The notes beneath the pieces were generated by a model. That model was not told the DNA's origin. It saw only the letters and a list, made by a program, of their open reading frames with translations, and searched no databases. The translations under genes were made by a program, and so were the position numbers. 38,471 nt of DNA from Flavobacteriaceae bacterium (GTDB lineage Bacteria > Bacteroidota > Bacteroidia > Flavobacteriales > Flavobacteriaceae), in the NCBI GenBank assembly GCA_020435965.1, contig JAGQYS010000041.1, positions 1 through 38,471 on the forward strand, in the 5' to 3' direction. This document shows, piece after piece, positions 9,601-16,687 of the stretch. Numbering within the stretch: the stretch's first letter is position 1; each line of letters opens with the position of its first letter.

Positions 9601-10641
9601 TTAAAACCTTGTAATATTTATTTCATCATCTAATTCTACTCTATGCTCTATAAAATTAAATAATTTTTGGGCTACATAAGGCGCAATCATAACACCACGA
9701 GTCCCTAATCCGTTAAGAACAAACATTCTTTTATGTTTTGGATGTTGACCAACCAAAGGTCGTCTATCAATAACTGTAGGACGTATTCCTGCAACTTGAT
9801 TGACAACTTTAAACTCGCATTTTAAGAATGTTTTTAGCTTTTTAAGTAGCTCTTCTTTCCCTTTTTGAGTTGTCTTGTTTGTTTTATCAATCCATTCGTA
9901 GGTGGCACCAACTGTGTATAAGTCGTCACCTTGAGGAATTAAAAATACACTCGATTTAAGCACAAAATCAATCTTTAAATCTGGAGCGTGAATGGTCAAT
10001 AATTCACCTTTAGTACCGTTTAAAGGCAAATGGTTAAAAAAAGGATTCTTCTTTAACCCAAAACCTTCAGCAAAAACGATATTTGAAGCCTCTATGTTTT
10101 TATACTGAATATGATTCGCTTCTTCTTTTAAAGCATCATATTCAAAAGATTCATTTAGAAATTGTTCTTTGTTTATAAGATACTCTTTAAAAGCATCAAT
10201 CATTACATTAGTATCTATTCTACCTGTTTGCAGCACTTCTCCAAAACCAAAATTTGCCTTGATGTGTGGATTATTATTTGCAGTAATTTTTGTAAGTAGA
10301 AATTCCGTAAGCATTGGCTTGTCTGAAGCAATAAACCAATTGTTTTGTTCTTCAACAGAATTGAATAACCGTTTCACTGGAATTTTATAATCCAGCTTTA
10401 CTTTCAATAAGTCTTCTAGATTTTTATAAATTGGTAATGCTATATCCAGTTGTTCTTTGGCTCTCCAAACCTCTGTAAAACGCTTTAACACTACTGGATT
10501 GTAAAGTCCTCCAGCTACGATTGACGATTGCTGAGACGCATTATCTATGACAACAAAGGTCTTGTTGTTTCTGATTAAAACCTCAGCAAAAAGAATGCCT
10601 GCAAGACCAGAACCAACGATGATGTAATCTACTTTTATCAT
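9601..10641 (-). CDS. FAD-dependent oxidoreductase (D-amino-acid/glycine oxidase family)
   Basis: This 346-aa protein has an N-terminal Rossmann FAD-binding motif (DYIIVGSGLAG, residues 4-14, GxGxxG). A C-terminal DAO-type segment contains AGIRPTVIDRRPLVG and NGLGTRGVMIAPYVAQ, which cover the flavin in this superfamily. It probably oxidises a small amine or amino acid; the substrate is not evident. An upstream in-frame TTG would add three residues, but the ATG at 10641 gives the usual spacing before the FAD motif. It lies downstream of gldN but is separated from it by a strong terminator, so it is a separate unit. Confidence 0.88.
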   Translation of the reverse strand: MIKVDYIIVGSGLAGILFAEVLIRNNKTFVVIDNASQQSSIVAGGLYNPVVLKRFTEVWRAKEQLDIALPIYKNLEDLLKVKLDYKIPVKRLFNSVEEQNNWFIASDKPMLTEFLLTKITANNNPHIKANFGFGEVLQTGRIDTNVMIDAFKEYLINKEQFLNESFEYDALKEEANHIQYKNIEASNIVFAEGFGLKKNPFFNHLPLNGTKGELLTIHAPDLKIDFVLKSSVFLIPQGDDLYTVGATYEWIDKTNKTTQKGKEELLKKLKTFLKCEFKVVNQVAGIRPTVIDRRPLVGQHPKHKRMFVLNGLGTRGVMIAPYVAQKLFNFIEHRVELDDEINITRF

Positions 10642-10666
10642 AAAAAACAAAAGTAACTAAAAATGG

Positions 10667-10686
10667 ATTCCTGCCTACGCAGGAAT
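10667..10686. repeat. palindromic dispersed-repeat-like hairpin
   Basis: There is a perfect 8-bp inverted repeat ATTCCTGC-CTAC-GCAGGAAT, flanked by GG and GAC. From general knowledge, this ATTCCTGC...GCAGGAAT motif recurs in intergenic regions of many flavobacterial genomes. Only this one copy occurs in the window. Confidence 0.6.
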
Positions 10687-10720
10687 GACAGTAATATTTA
10701 ATTGAAAATTCTGTAAATAA

Positions 10721-10750
10721 AAAACGCTCACTAAATTAGTGAGCGTTTTT
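10721..10750 (-). terminator. strong terminator of the gldKLMN operon
   Basis: The 13-bp perfect stem (AAAACGCTCACTA / TAGTGAGCGTTTT) has a 3-nt loop and A/T tracts on both sides. It lies 19 bp after the gldN stop. It should terminate transcription from gldN and could also work in the other direction. Confidence 0.9.
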
Positions 10751-10768
10751 TATTTATATCATGTAGAG

Positions 10769-11656
10769 TTAATAACTCCACATATCCATTTCGAAATTTC
10801 GAATTTTATCTTTTACTCTATCTGATTCAAGCAACTGCATCAATGCGTTGTCACTTATATATTCAGATATTTTTCTGTCGCCTTGTACATTCTCCTCTTG
10901 ATACACATAGCCATTAAAACGCCTTGAGTTTAAGAGGTGATCAAAAGATAATGGTATGGCGCTGTTCTCGTTATTAAAGGTTTTTGCTTGGTGCAATACT
11001 TCCCTTGCATCTGGGAAAAACACCCAAAACAGCTCTACTAAATCTGGAGTTTCTTGATCTAAGAAATTCACATCTGGAGCCACAGGAGCAATGCCTAGCA
11101 AACGATACTTTAATTCACCTAAACGCTTATCAAAATACCACATACCTTTAATGCGATATTCAGAAATATAACCTGCATCTATTTGAACTCTTCTAACATA
11201 TTCAGGAGACAATTCTTCGCCAGCATTAATTTGTTCTCTACCCAATTCAGTAGTATCAACTAAAACCATTGCTGCTTGAATATCTTTTAATGTACGTTTG
11301 TTATTAAAATAAGAATCGTCGTAAATGTTTTCAATTTTTCCACTTTTTATACTAGCCATCAAAACATCAAACAAAGAACGTCTGTTCTTACCAATGTTAT
11401 TGGTATCTATTGGATAGTAAAGTGGGAAATTAACGCGTTCATCCAATACAACTTTTTCCCAAGTCATACGAGAATACAAAATGTCTCTATCATCAACATA
11501 ACCATATTCTAACGGTTTGTCGTTGTCTAGTGCAATTTGTGCATCGGTTTTAACACCTATTTCTTGTGGACTCTTAGCATTTAAAATATTAGCTTGAGAA
11601 AATCCTAACGAAACGGTTAAAACACCAATTACTGTTAATATAAAACGTTTGTTCAT
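10769..11656 (-). CDS. gldN: GldN, type IX secretion / gliding protein
   Basis: This 295-aa secreted protein carries the GldN/PorN family sequence. There is a signal peptide (residues 1-20, LTVSLGFSQ), then YGYVDDRDILYSRMTWEKV, YPIDTNN and the C-terminal MDMWSY. GldN associates with the GldK lipoprotein ring beneath the outer membrane and is essential for type IX secretion in Flavobacterium. A longer reading frame begins at a TTG 14 codons upstream, but the ATG at 11656 places the signal peptide correctly. It is the last gene of gldKLMN, with the long-frame start only 3 bp after gldM. Confidence 0.95.
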   Translation of the reverse strand: MNKRFILTVIGVLTVSLGFSQANILNAKSPQEIGVKTDAQIALDNDKPLEYGYVDDRDILYSRMTWEKVVLDERVNFPLYYPIDTNNIGKNRRSLFDVLMASIKSGKIENIYDDSYFNNKRTLKDIQAAMVLVDTTELGREQINAGEELSPEYVRRVQIDAGYISEYRIKGMWYFDKRLGELKYRLLGIAPVAPDVNFLDQETPDLVELFWVFFPDAREVLHQAKTFNNENSAIPLSFDHLLNSRRFNGYVYQEENVQGDRKISEYISDNALMQLLESDRVKDKIRNFEMDMWSY

Positions 11657-11701
11657 CTTACTTTGTTTATTTATTGGGACAGATTTTATATCTATCAAAT
11701 T

Positions 11702-13249
11702 TTAGTTTGTAAGTTCAATTAAAACAGGTGATACCTTTTTAAGTAAAATACTTACACCTTGAGCTTGTGCTTCAATATCAAAGATTTGTACATCAGAGCC
11801 TCTTTTAGCTTTACGTAATGCAGCCTTTGCTCTTTCATCTAACTTATTTCCTCTAACATTTATTGTAGGCTGACCAAAAACTTTAAATTTAAAACCTTTA
11901 ACTGTAATTGGTAAATCGAAATCAAAGTCATCAAATTTTGCTCCTACAGTAGATATCTCAAGACTACCACGTTGAATTTTAACGTTTCCGTCTTCACCTC
12001 TAATGGTTCCTGTTGGTTTCGGTAAATCTTTAATTCTAAACGTAGCTCTATCACTTACTTTATCGCCATCAGGTAAAGTACCTGTAACATTAATACTTAC
12101 TTCTCTACCTTTCACGTTAGTTACATCCATAACATATTTACCAACACCAGATACTTTTGTAAGACCCTGTGCATTAGCTTGTACATTATTATCTGAAACT
12201 CCTGCAAATGAAATGGTCATTGGGTTTTGTACACCACGATAGACCACATTCATTTTATCTGCTGAAATCGTTGCAGAATTTGGTTTTGGAACTACAGCAT
12301 AACTACTTTTAATAGGAATAGAAATGGTTTCACCACCTTCAACGAACTGGAATTCTCCATTAATTTCTCTCTCACCAACAGCTCCTGCTGGGAAGTTTAA
12401 TTTGGTTTGTCCAGCTTGCATAGCATCTGCAGGTAACTCATTACCATTTACAACAACTTTGTCTGCACGTAAGGTATTATCTTTTTTACCTAAGATGATG
12501 GTTCCTGTAAAGTTTTCTCCTGAGAAGAAAGCTGTTTTATCTGGAACTACAATAGCGTCAAAATTTGTTAACGAAGCCTCAATTTTTAACTTTCCTTGAA
12601 GCATGGTAGACATCACTTCAGATTCAGTAGTTTTAATATCAGCTTGTAACTGTGTCATTTTAGTTAAAGATGCTACCAATGGGAAACCTTTATAATGGTA
12701 ATCTAACCATTCTAAAACATTACCTTCACTATTTGTAACAGGGTCTGTTGAGAACTTCTCTTGTACGTCTTCAACAATTCCCTTGTAATCATCACCTAAT
12801 ACATTTGCAATTCCATTTCTGAACGTTGCTATTTTATCTAAAAATTCTTGACCCTCTGGTTTAAGTTTATCACCAATAAAAAAGCGCTCATCCAAAAAAT
12901 CGCCTTTATCCATAATCTCATAATCTGTTGGATCATCTAAAGTAGATGTCATCTGCCCTTTCAAATCAGCAATATAACTGTTAAGATCACTTGCCAATGA
13001 TTGTACTTGACTTGCTTGATTAAGCAATGGTCTGAATTTTTCAGGTTGTTCACCAGCTTGTTGTTCTAAGCCAGCAAAGAAGTCTGAGTTTCTTTCGGTC
13101 GCAGCTTGGTTGGACTCAACCAGCTTTTCGTTCATTAACCCAAATGCTGAAAGCACTTCTTTAGACATATTTAACGCTAACATAGCGATGAATATTAAAT
13201 ACATCAGGTTAATCATTTTCTGCCTTGCGGATAATTTTCCTCCTGCCAT
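11702..13249 (-). CDS. gldM: GldM, periplasmic arm of the type IX secretion motor
   Basis: The 515-aa protein has one N-terminal transmembrane helix (about residues 12-32) preceded by GKLSARQKMINLMYL, the signature GldM start. A long periplasmic part contains a helical D1 domain (about 35-220) and three beta-rich domains to the C-terminus. GldM dimers insert their helices into the GldL pentamer and reach through the periplasm to the GldK/GldN ring, transmitting proton-driven rotation. It lies 38 bp after gldL and immediately before gldN. Confidence 0.96.
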   Translation of the reverse strand: MAGGKLSARQKMINLMYLIFIAMLALNMSKEVLSAFGLMNEKLVESNQAATERNSDFFAGLEQQAGEQPEKFRPLLNQASQVQSLASDLNSYIADLKGQMTSTLDDPTDYEIMDKGDFLDERFFIGDKLKPEGQEFLDKIATFRNGIANVLGDDYKGIVEDVQEKFSTDPVTNSEGNVLEWLDYHYKGFPLVASLTKMTQLQADIKTTESEVMSTMLQGKLKIEASLTNFDAIVVPDKTAFFSGENFTGTIILGKKDNTLRADKVVVNGNELPADAMQAGQTKLNFPAGAVGEREINGEFQFVEGGETISIPIKSSYAVVPKPNSATISADKMNVVYRGVQNPMTISFAGVSDNNVQANAQGLTKVSGVGKYVMDVTNVKGREVSINVTGTLPDGDKVSDRATFRIKDLPKPTGTIRGEDGNVKIQRGSLEISTVGAKFDDFDFDLPITVKGFKFKVFGQPTINVRGNKLDERAKAALRKAKRGSDVQIFDIEAQAQGVSILLKKVSPVLIELTN

Positions 13250-13287
13250 AACTAATTAGTTTTTGGTTTTTTAATGGATTAAACTAA

Positions 13288-13929
13288 TTAGCTCTTGTGC
13301 ATTGCAGAAAGCATTCCACCATAAACACCATTTAATGATGATAAGTTAGACGCTAATGATTGCATTTGTTCTTTCAACTTAGCAGCATTTTCAATAGACT
13401 CTTGGTTTATTGTAGCTTGCTTGTTAACGCTCTCTAATTGTACTTTATATAAGCTGTTTAATGATTCCATTTGAGCAGCTGCTAAAGACATTTCTTCACT
13501 ATACTTTTTAGTAGCATTCAATGAATCTACTGTTGGAGCCATATTTTTTGCTGCTCCTTCAAAGTTTTTAATGCTATCACCTAGGCTAGCCATAAGCTCA
13601 CCATCAATTTTAGCATCTTTTAATAAATCATCTAATTTCTTAGATAACAATCCTTCGGCATCTTTAGGGCTTTCTTTTTTACCTTTGGTTTGTCCTCCAG
13701 CTAATTCTGGGTAGACTAAAGACCAATCTAAATCGTCGTCAACGGGTTCGAACGCTGAAATAGCGAAAATAATTGCTTCTGTTACCAGACCAATGGTTAA
13801 CATAACGTTACCTGTTAGCGGTCCGATTTCGAAGTGAATAATCTTGAATAATGCACCAACGATTACTATTGATGCTCCTAAGCCGTAAGCCATGTTCATG
13901 AACTTTTTGCTTGCTTTTGATTGTGCCAT
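13288..13929 (-). CDS. gldL: GldL, inner-membrane ion-conducting motor subunit
   Basis: This 213-aa protein has two transmembrane helices (about residues 13-31 and 41-60) and a cytoplasmic helical C-terminal region. The charged and polar residues tied to proton coupling in characterised GldL are present: Lys29 and His32 after TM1 and Glu51 inside TM2 (LVTEAIIFAISAFEP). This suggests a working motor. The protein forms the stator-like pentamer around GldM. It sits 40 bp after gldK. Confidence 0.96.
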   Translation of the reverse strand: MAQSKASKKFMNMAYGLGASIVIVGALFKIIHFEIGPLTGNVMLTIGLVTEAIIFAISAFEPVDDDLDWSLVYPELAGGQTKGKKESPKDAEGLLSKKLDDLLKDAKIDGELMASLGDSIKNFEGAAKNMAPTVDSLNATKKYSEEMSLAAAQMESLNSLYKVQLESVNKQATINQESIENAAKLKEQMQSLASNLSSLNGVYGGMLSAMHKS

Positions 13930-13969
13930 AATGTTTGTTTTAAGTTAAGTTAAATTGTATTTAAGTCGT

Positions 13970-15361
13970 TTATCTTCTTTTTATTTTTTTGCTGTTTGTT
14001 GCAGCATTAGCAGTTACATCTGTTCCCATATAATCTTGTACCACACGGAATCCAATATAACTTCTAGCTGAGTCAGCATATTCATAGTCTCTTGAGCTTA
14101 CTTGTAAGAAGTAAGCAACATCTTTCCAAGAACCACCTCTAACTACTTTACGTTCGTTATCAGGATCGTTAACATCTGGATTCATTGTTGATGTATACTC
14201 ATAAGATGAAGGATCATAAGATGCCATTACCCATTCTGATACGTTTCCAGCCATGTTATATAAGTTATAATCATTAGGCTCATAAGCATCAGCTTCAACA
14301 GTATATAAAGCTTGATCTGCTGCATAGTCACCTCTTAACGGTTTAAAGTTTGCCATAAAACAACCTCTATCGTTTTTAGCATAAGGTCCTCCCCAAGGAA
14401 AAGTGGCACCTTGAAGCCCTCCTCTAGCAGCATATTCCCATTCTGCTTCAGATGGCAACCTGAATTTGTTTACAAACTGCTTGTTTTTAGATTTTTGATA
14501 TCCATTTTTATAAATGGTTCTCCATTGCGCAAACGCTTGTGCTTGTTTCCAGTTTACGCCTACAACAGGATATTCGCTATATGCATCATGCCAAAAATAG
14601 TCATTGTGCATAGGCTCGTTGTAGGAATAAGCAAAATCTCTAATCCAAACTGTTGTATCTGGATATACTTCTATTTCTTCTTTTAATATAACATCACTAC
14701 GCTTTAGTTCTCTGAATTTAGCAGCGGTTTTGATATCCATAGTTTGATATTGAAACTTAAATTTCTTTACGTCCCAAGTACGTTGTCCATTGTATGATTC
14801 AGACATTGGAAGATACATAGTATCCATAACTTCAGTATAAAGTGCGTCTGGATATTCAGCAGTATCAAAAATAAGATCTACATCTTTATTAAGCTTTCTT
14901 CCTTCGTAATAATCATCGCCTGTTCCAGCGTAATTATCCATCATGTACTTTTCATAAACAGTCATATTGGTAGTATCTGCATCTTTAAATGCAAACTGAC
15001 CAATTCCATCAGGGTCATCTGTAGGTGTTTTTCCTTCTTCATCTGCAAGAATGGCAAGTTTGGTTCTAATGATAGAATCTCTTACCCACTCAACAAATTG
15101 ACGATACTCGCTATTTGTAATCTCTGTAGCATCCATGTAAAAGGATCTTACTGTCACTGTTTTTGTTGGTGCGTTTTTCACACCAGCTAAATCATCATCA
15201 GATTTACCCATAATAAATGCACCTCCTGGAATCAATTCCATTCCATAGGGTTTTTCAGGGTGCCATTTTTTCCCTTTAACACCAACCAATTCGCCTCTGT
15301 CTCCAGAGCCACAACTGGTTAAAATGGCCAAAACTGCGGTTAATAATAATAGCTTCTTCAT
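13970..15361 (-). CDS. gldK: GldK, type IX secretion outer-membrane-ring lipoprotein
   Basis: This is a 463-aa lipoprotein (signal peptide KKLLLLTAVLAILTSCG with the lipidated Cys at residue 17) with an FGE-sulfatase-like fold. Its motifs include PYGMELIPGGAFIMG, EITNSEYRQFV, FRLPSEAEWEYAARGG and NVSEWV ... VRGGSW. In GldK/PorK this fold is structural rather than catalytic and forms a periplasmic ring with GldN. The frame is open for 18 further codons upstream, but the ATG at 15361 gives a proper lipoprotein signal. First gene of gldKLMN. A possible TTG-N20-TATGTTTA promoter lies at about 15439-15409, with three direct repeats further upstream. Confidence 0.95.
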   Translation of the reverse strand: MKKLLLLTAVLAILTSCGSGDRGELVGVKGKKWHPEKPYGMELIPGGAFIMGKSDDDLAGVKNAPTKTVTVRSFYMDATEITNSEYRQFVEWVRDSIIRTKLAILADEEGKTPTDDPDGIGQFAFKDADTTNMTVYEKYMMDNYAGTGDDYYEGRKLNKDVDLIFDTAEYPDALYTEVMDTMYLPMSESYNGQRTWDVKKFKFQYQTMDIKTAAKFRELKRSDVILKEEIEVYPDTTVWIRDFAYSYNEPMHNDYFWHDAYSEYPVVGVNWKQAQAFAQWRTIYKNGYQKSKNKQFVNKFRLPSEAEWEYAARGGLQGATFPWGGPYAKNDRGCFMANFKPLRGDYAADQALYTVEADAYEPNDYNLYNMAGNVSEWVMASYDPSSYEYTSTMNPDVNDPDNERKVVRGGSWKDVAYFLQVSSRDYEYADSARSYIGFRVVQDYMGTDVTANAATNSKKIKRR

Positions 15362-15408
15362 AAACATAAATTCGAGGTTAATTAATCCCTTTGTAAATTT
15401 CAAGGTGG

Positions 15409-15439
15409 TAAACATATTTATATATTTTCACAAAAACAA
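15409..15439 (-). promoter_or_regulatory. possible gldK promoter
   Basis: On the minus strand a GTTG (-33) is followed after 20 bp by TATGTTTA, one mismatch from the TAnnTTTG -7 box. The predicted start would leave a leader of about 40 nt before the gldK ATG at 15361. Confidence 0.45.
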
Positions 15440-15457
15440 CTTTTAAAGCAAAAAAAA

Positions 15458-15512
15458 TGCATTTAATCTAGAAAAAGTGCATTTCATCGATGATTTTAAT
15501 GTATTTCATCGG
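15458..15512. repeat. three phased direct repeats upstream of gldK
   Basis: Three 13-bp copies of TG(C/T)ATTT(C/A)ATC(G/T)(A/G) start at 15458, 15478 and 15500, so they are 20 and 22 bp apart, about two helical turns. They fill the gap between the arginase-like gene and the possible gldK promoter, a position where an activator could bind. Confidence 0.65.
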
Positions 15513-15514
15513 AT

Positions 15515-16681
15515 TTATATGCAATTTTTTTGATACGCCTTATACCAACGTTCTGGTATGGTTCCGCTACATGCAGCGTTGTAATCTTCATGCATGCAAG
15601 GTAATAACGTATGACGTTTTAATTTATTATTGACATTTGGCAAAAAAGGTATTTCTATCCACCAACGTCCTGTTTTATTACTTTTAAAAAAGGTGAGTTC
15701 TTCGTCTTCAACCAGCACAATAAACTTTTGATAACTGTTTTCATCTTTAAAATCTTCGTCTTTTACTCTACAGTTTACACCTTCAATAAAATACCATATC
15801 ATTTGTGCAATCAACATTGAAGTTGCATCGTCATCTTTTGATGGGAAATATTCATATATACCAAAAGATGATACTTTATTACTTATACCTGCGTAACGTG
15901 AAATGGCACATATCTCCTTGCCATCAAATCCGTTTGGAGAATATTTTTGTTTTATGCTAACCTCAGCTGAACGAATACTTCTTAAGTCAATACTAACAAT
16001 ATTGGCATCTCGCATTACTGGCTCTACTAAGGTGATGTTTTTTGTAATTGCACCAAGTCTATAAGCTTCAAAGTAAAGTTTATCCATTAAATCAATTTCT
16101 TCCTGCGAGTTGAAATAGGTTTGATAACCCAATGTTGAATAATTAAATAAGTTATAGGGTTGTTCTAAAATTATTTTGCCAAGAAAACTATTGTTCTTTA
16201 TTGGTTTTGCAGAGTCCCCTAAGTCAAAATTACAGTCTACATTTACAATATTGACCATTGGCCCAAGATTATCATATGCTCTATAATTAGCGTAGGTTAA
16301 ATCTTGACTTCCTCCTATTATTAAAGGAATTATGTTTTTTTCAACCAATATAGAGATGGTTGTTTGCAAAGCAAAGTAAGTATCTTCTACAGTTTCTCCT
16401 TTTTGGATATCTCCTAAATCGGCAACTGTTGTGTGCCAGTTCCCTGGAAATAGTGCATATAATGATTTGCGTATTTCACTCAGATTGAGTTCTTCTCCTA
16501 TATAGTTAATGTCATTGCGATTTTCAAGAACACCAATGATGGCAATTTTTACTCCATCTAAATCTGGAACACCTTTTTGTTGAGAGTGAATCTTTAATTT
16601 TCGTCCGAGCATTTGAGTTGATAACAACTCATTGTGAGCTAAAACCAAATCTTGTACAGGTGAGAGGAAATTAAAATTCAT
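15515..16681 (-). CDS. arginase/formimidoylglutamase-fold protein, probably catalytically degenerate
   Basis: This 388-aa protein has the ureohydrolase (arginase, agmatinase, formimidoylglutamase) fold order, recognisable by three motifs. In active enzymes these are GG(D/G)HS/D, DxHxD and SxDxDxxDP, which supply the two-manganese site. Here they read GGSQD (residues 123-127), VDCNFD (148-153) and SIDLRSIRSAE (230-240). The histidines and several aspartates are therefore lost. The final part (about 250-302, GFDGKEICAISRYAG ... SSFGIYEYFP) still aligns with the family. It is best described as an arginase-fold pseudoenzyme, though databases may call it formimidoylglutamase. It lies 6 bp after topA and just upstream of gldK on the same strand. 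Confidence 0.8.
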   Translation of the reverse strand: MNFNFLSPVQDLVLAHNELLSTQMLGRKLKIHSQQKGVPDLDGVKIAIIGVLENRNDINYIGEELNLSEIRKSLYALFPGNWHTTVADLGDIQKGETVEDTYFALQTTISILVEKNIIPLIIGGSQDLTYANYRAYDNLGPMVNIVNVDCNFDLGDSAKPIKNNSFLGKIILEQPYNLFNYSTLGYQTYFNSQEEIDLMDKLYFEAYRLGAITKNITLVEPVMRDANIVSIDLRSIRSAEVSIKQKYSPNGFDGKEICAISRYAGISNKVSSFGIYEYFPSKDDDATSMLIAQMIWYFIEGVNCRVKDEDFKDENSYQKFIVLVEDEELTFFKSNKTGRWWIEIPFLPNVNNKLKRHTLLPCMHEDYNAACSGTIPERWYKAYQKNCI

Positions 16682-16687
16682 ATAAAA

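Noticed and set aside
13970-15361. GldK as an active sulfatase-modifying enzyme
   Set aside because: The FGE-like fold in the GldK family is structural, and the gene is in a complete gldKLMN operon.
15362-15415. 18-codon N-terminal extension of GldK
   Set aside because: It would bury the lipoprotein signal and overlap the likely -7 box; the ATG at 15361 fits better.
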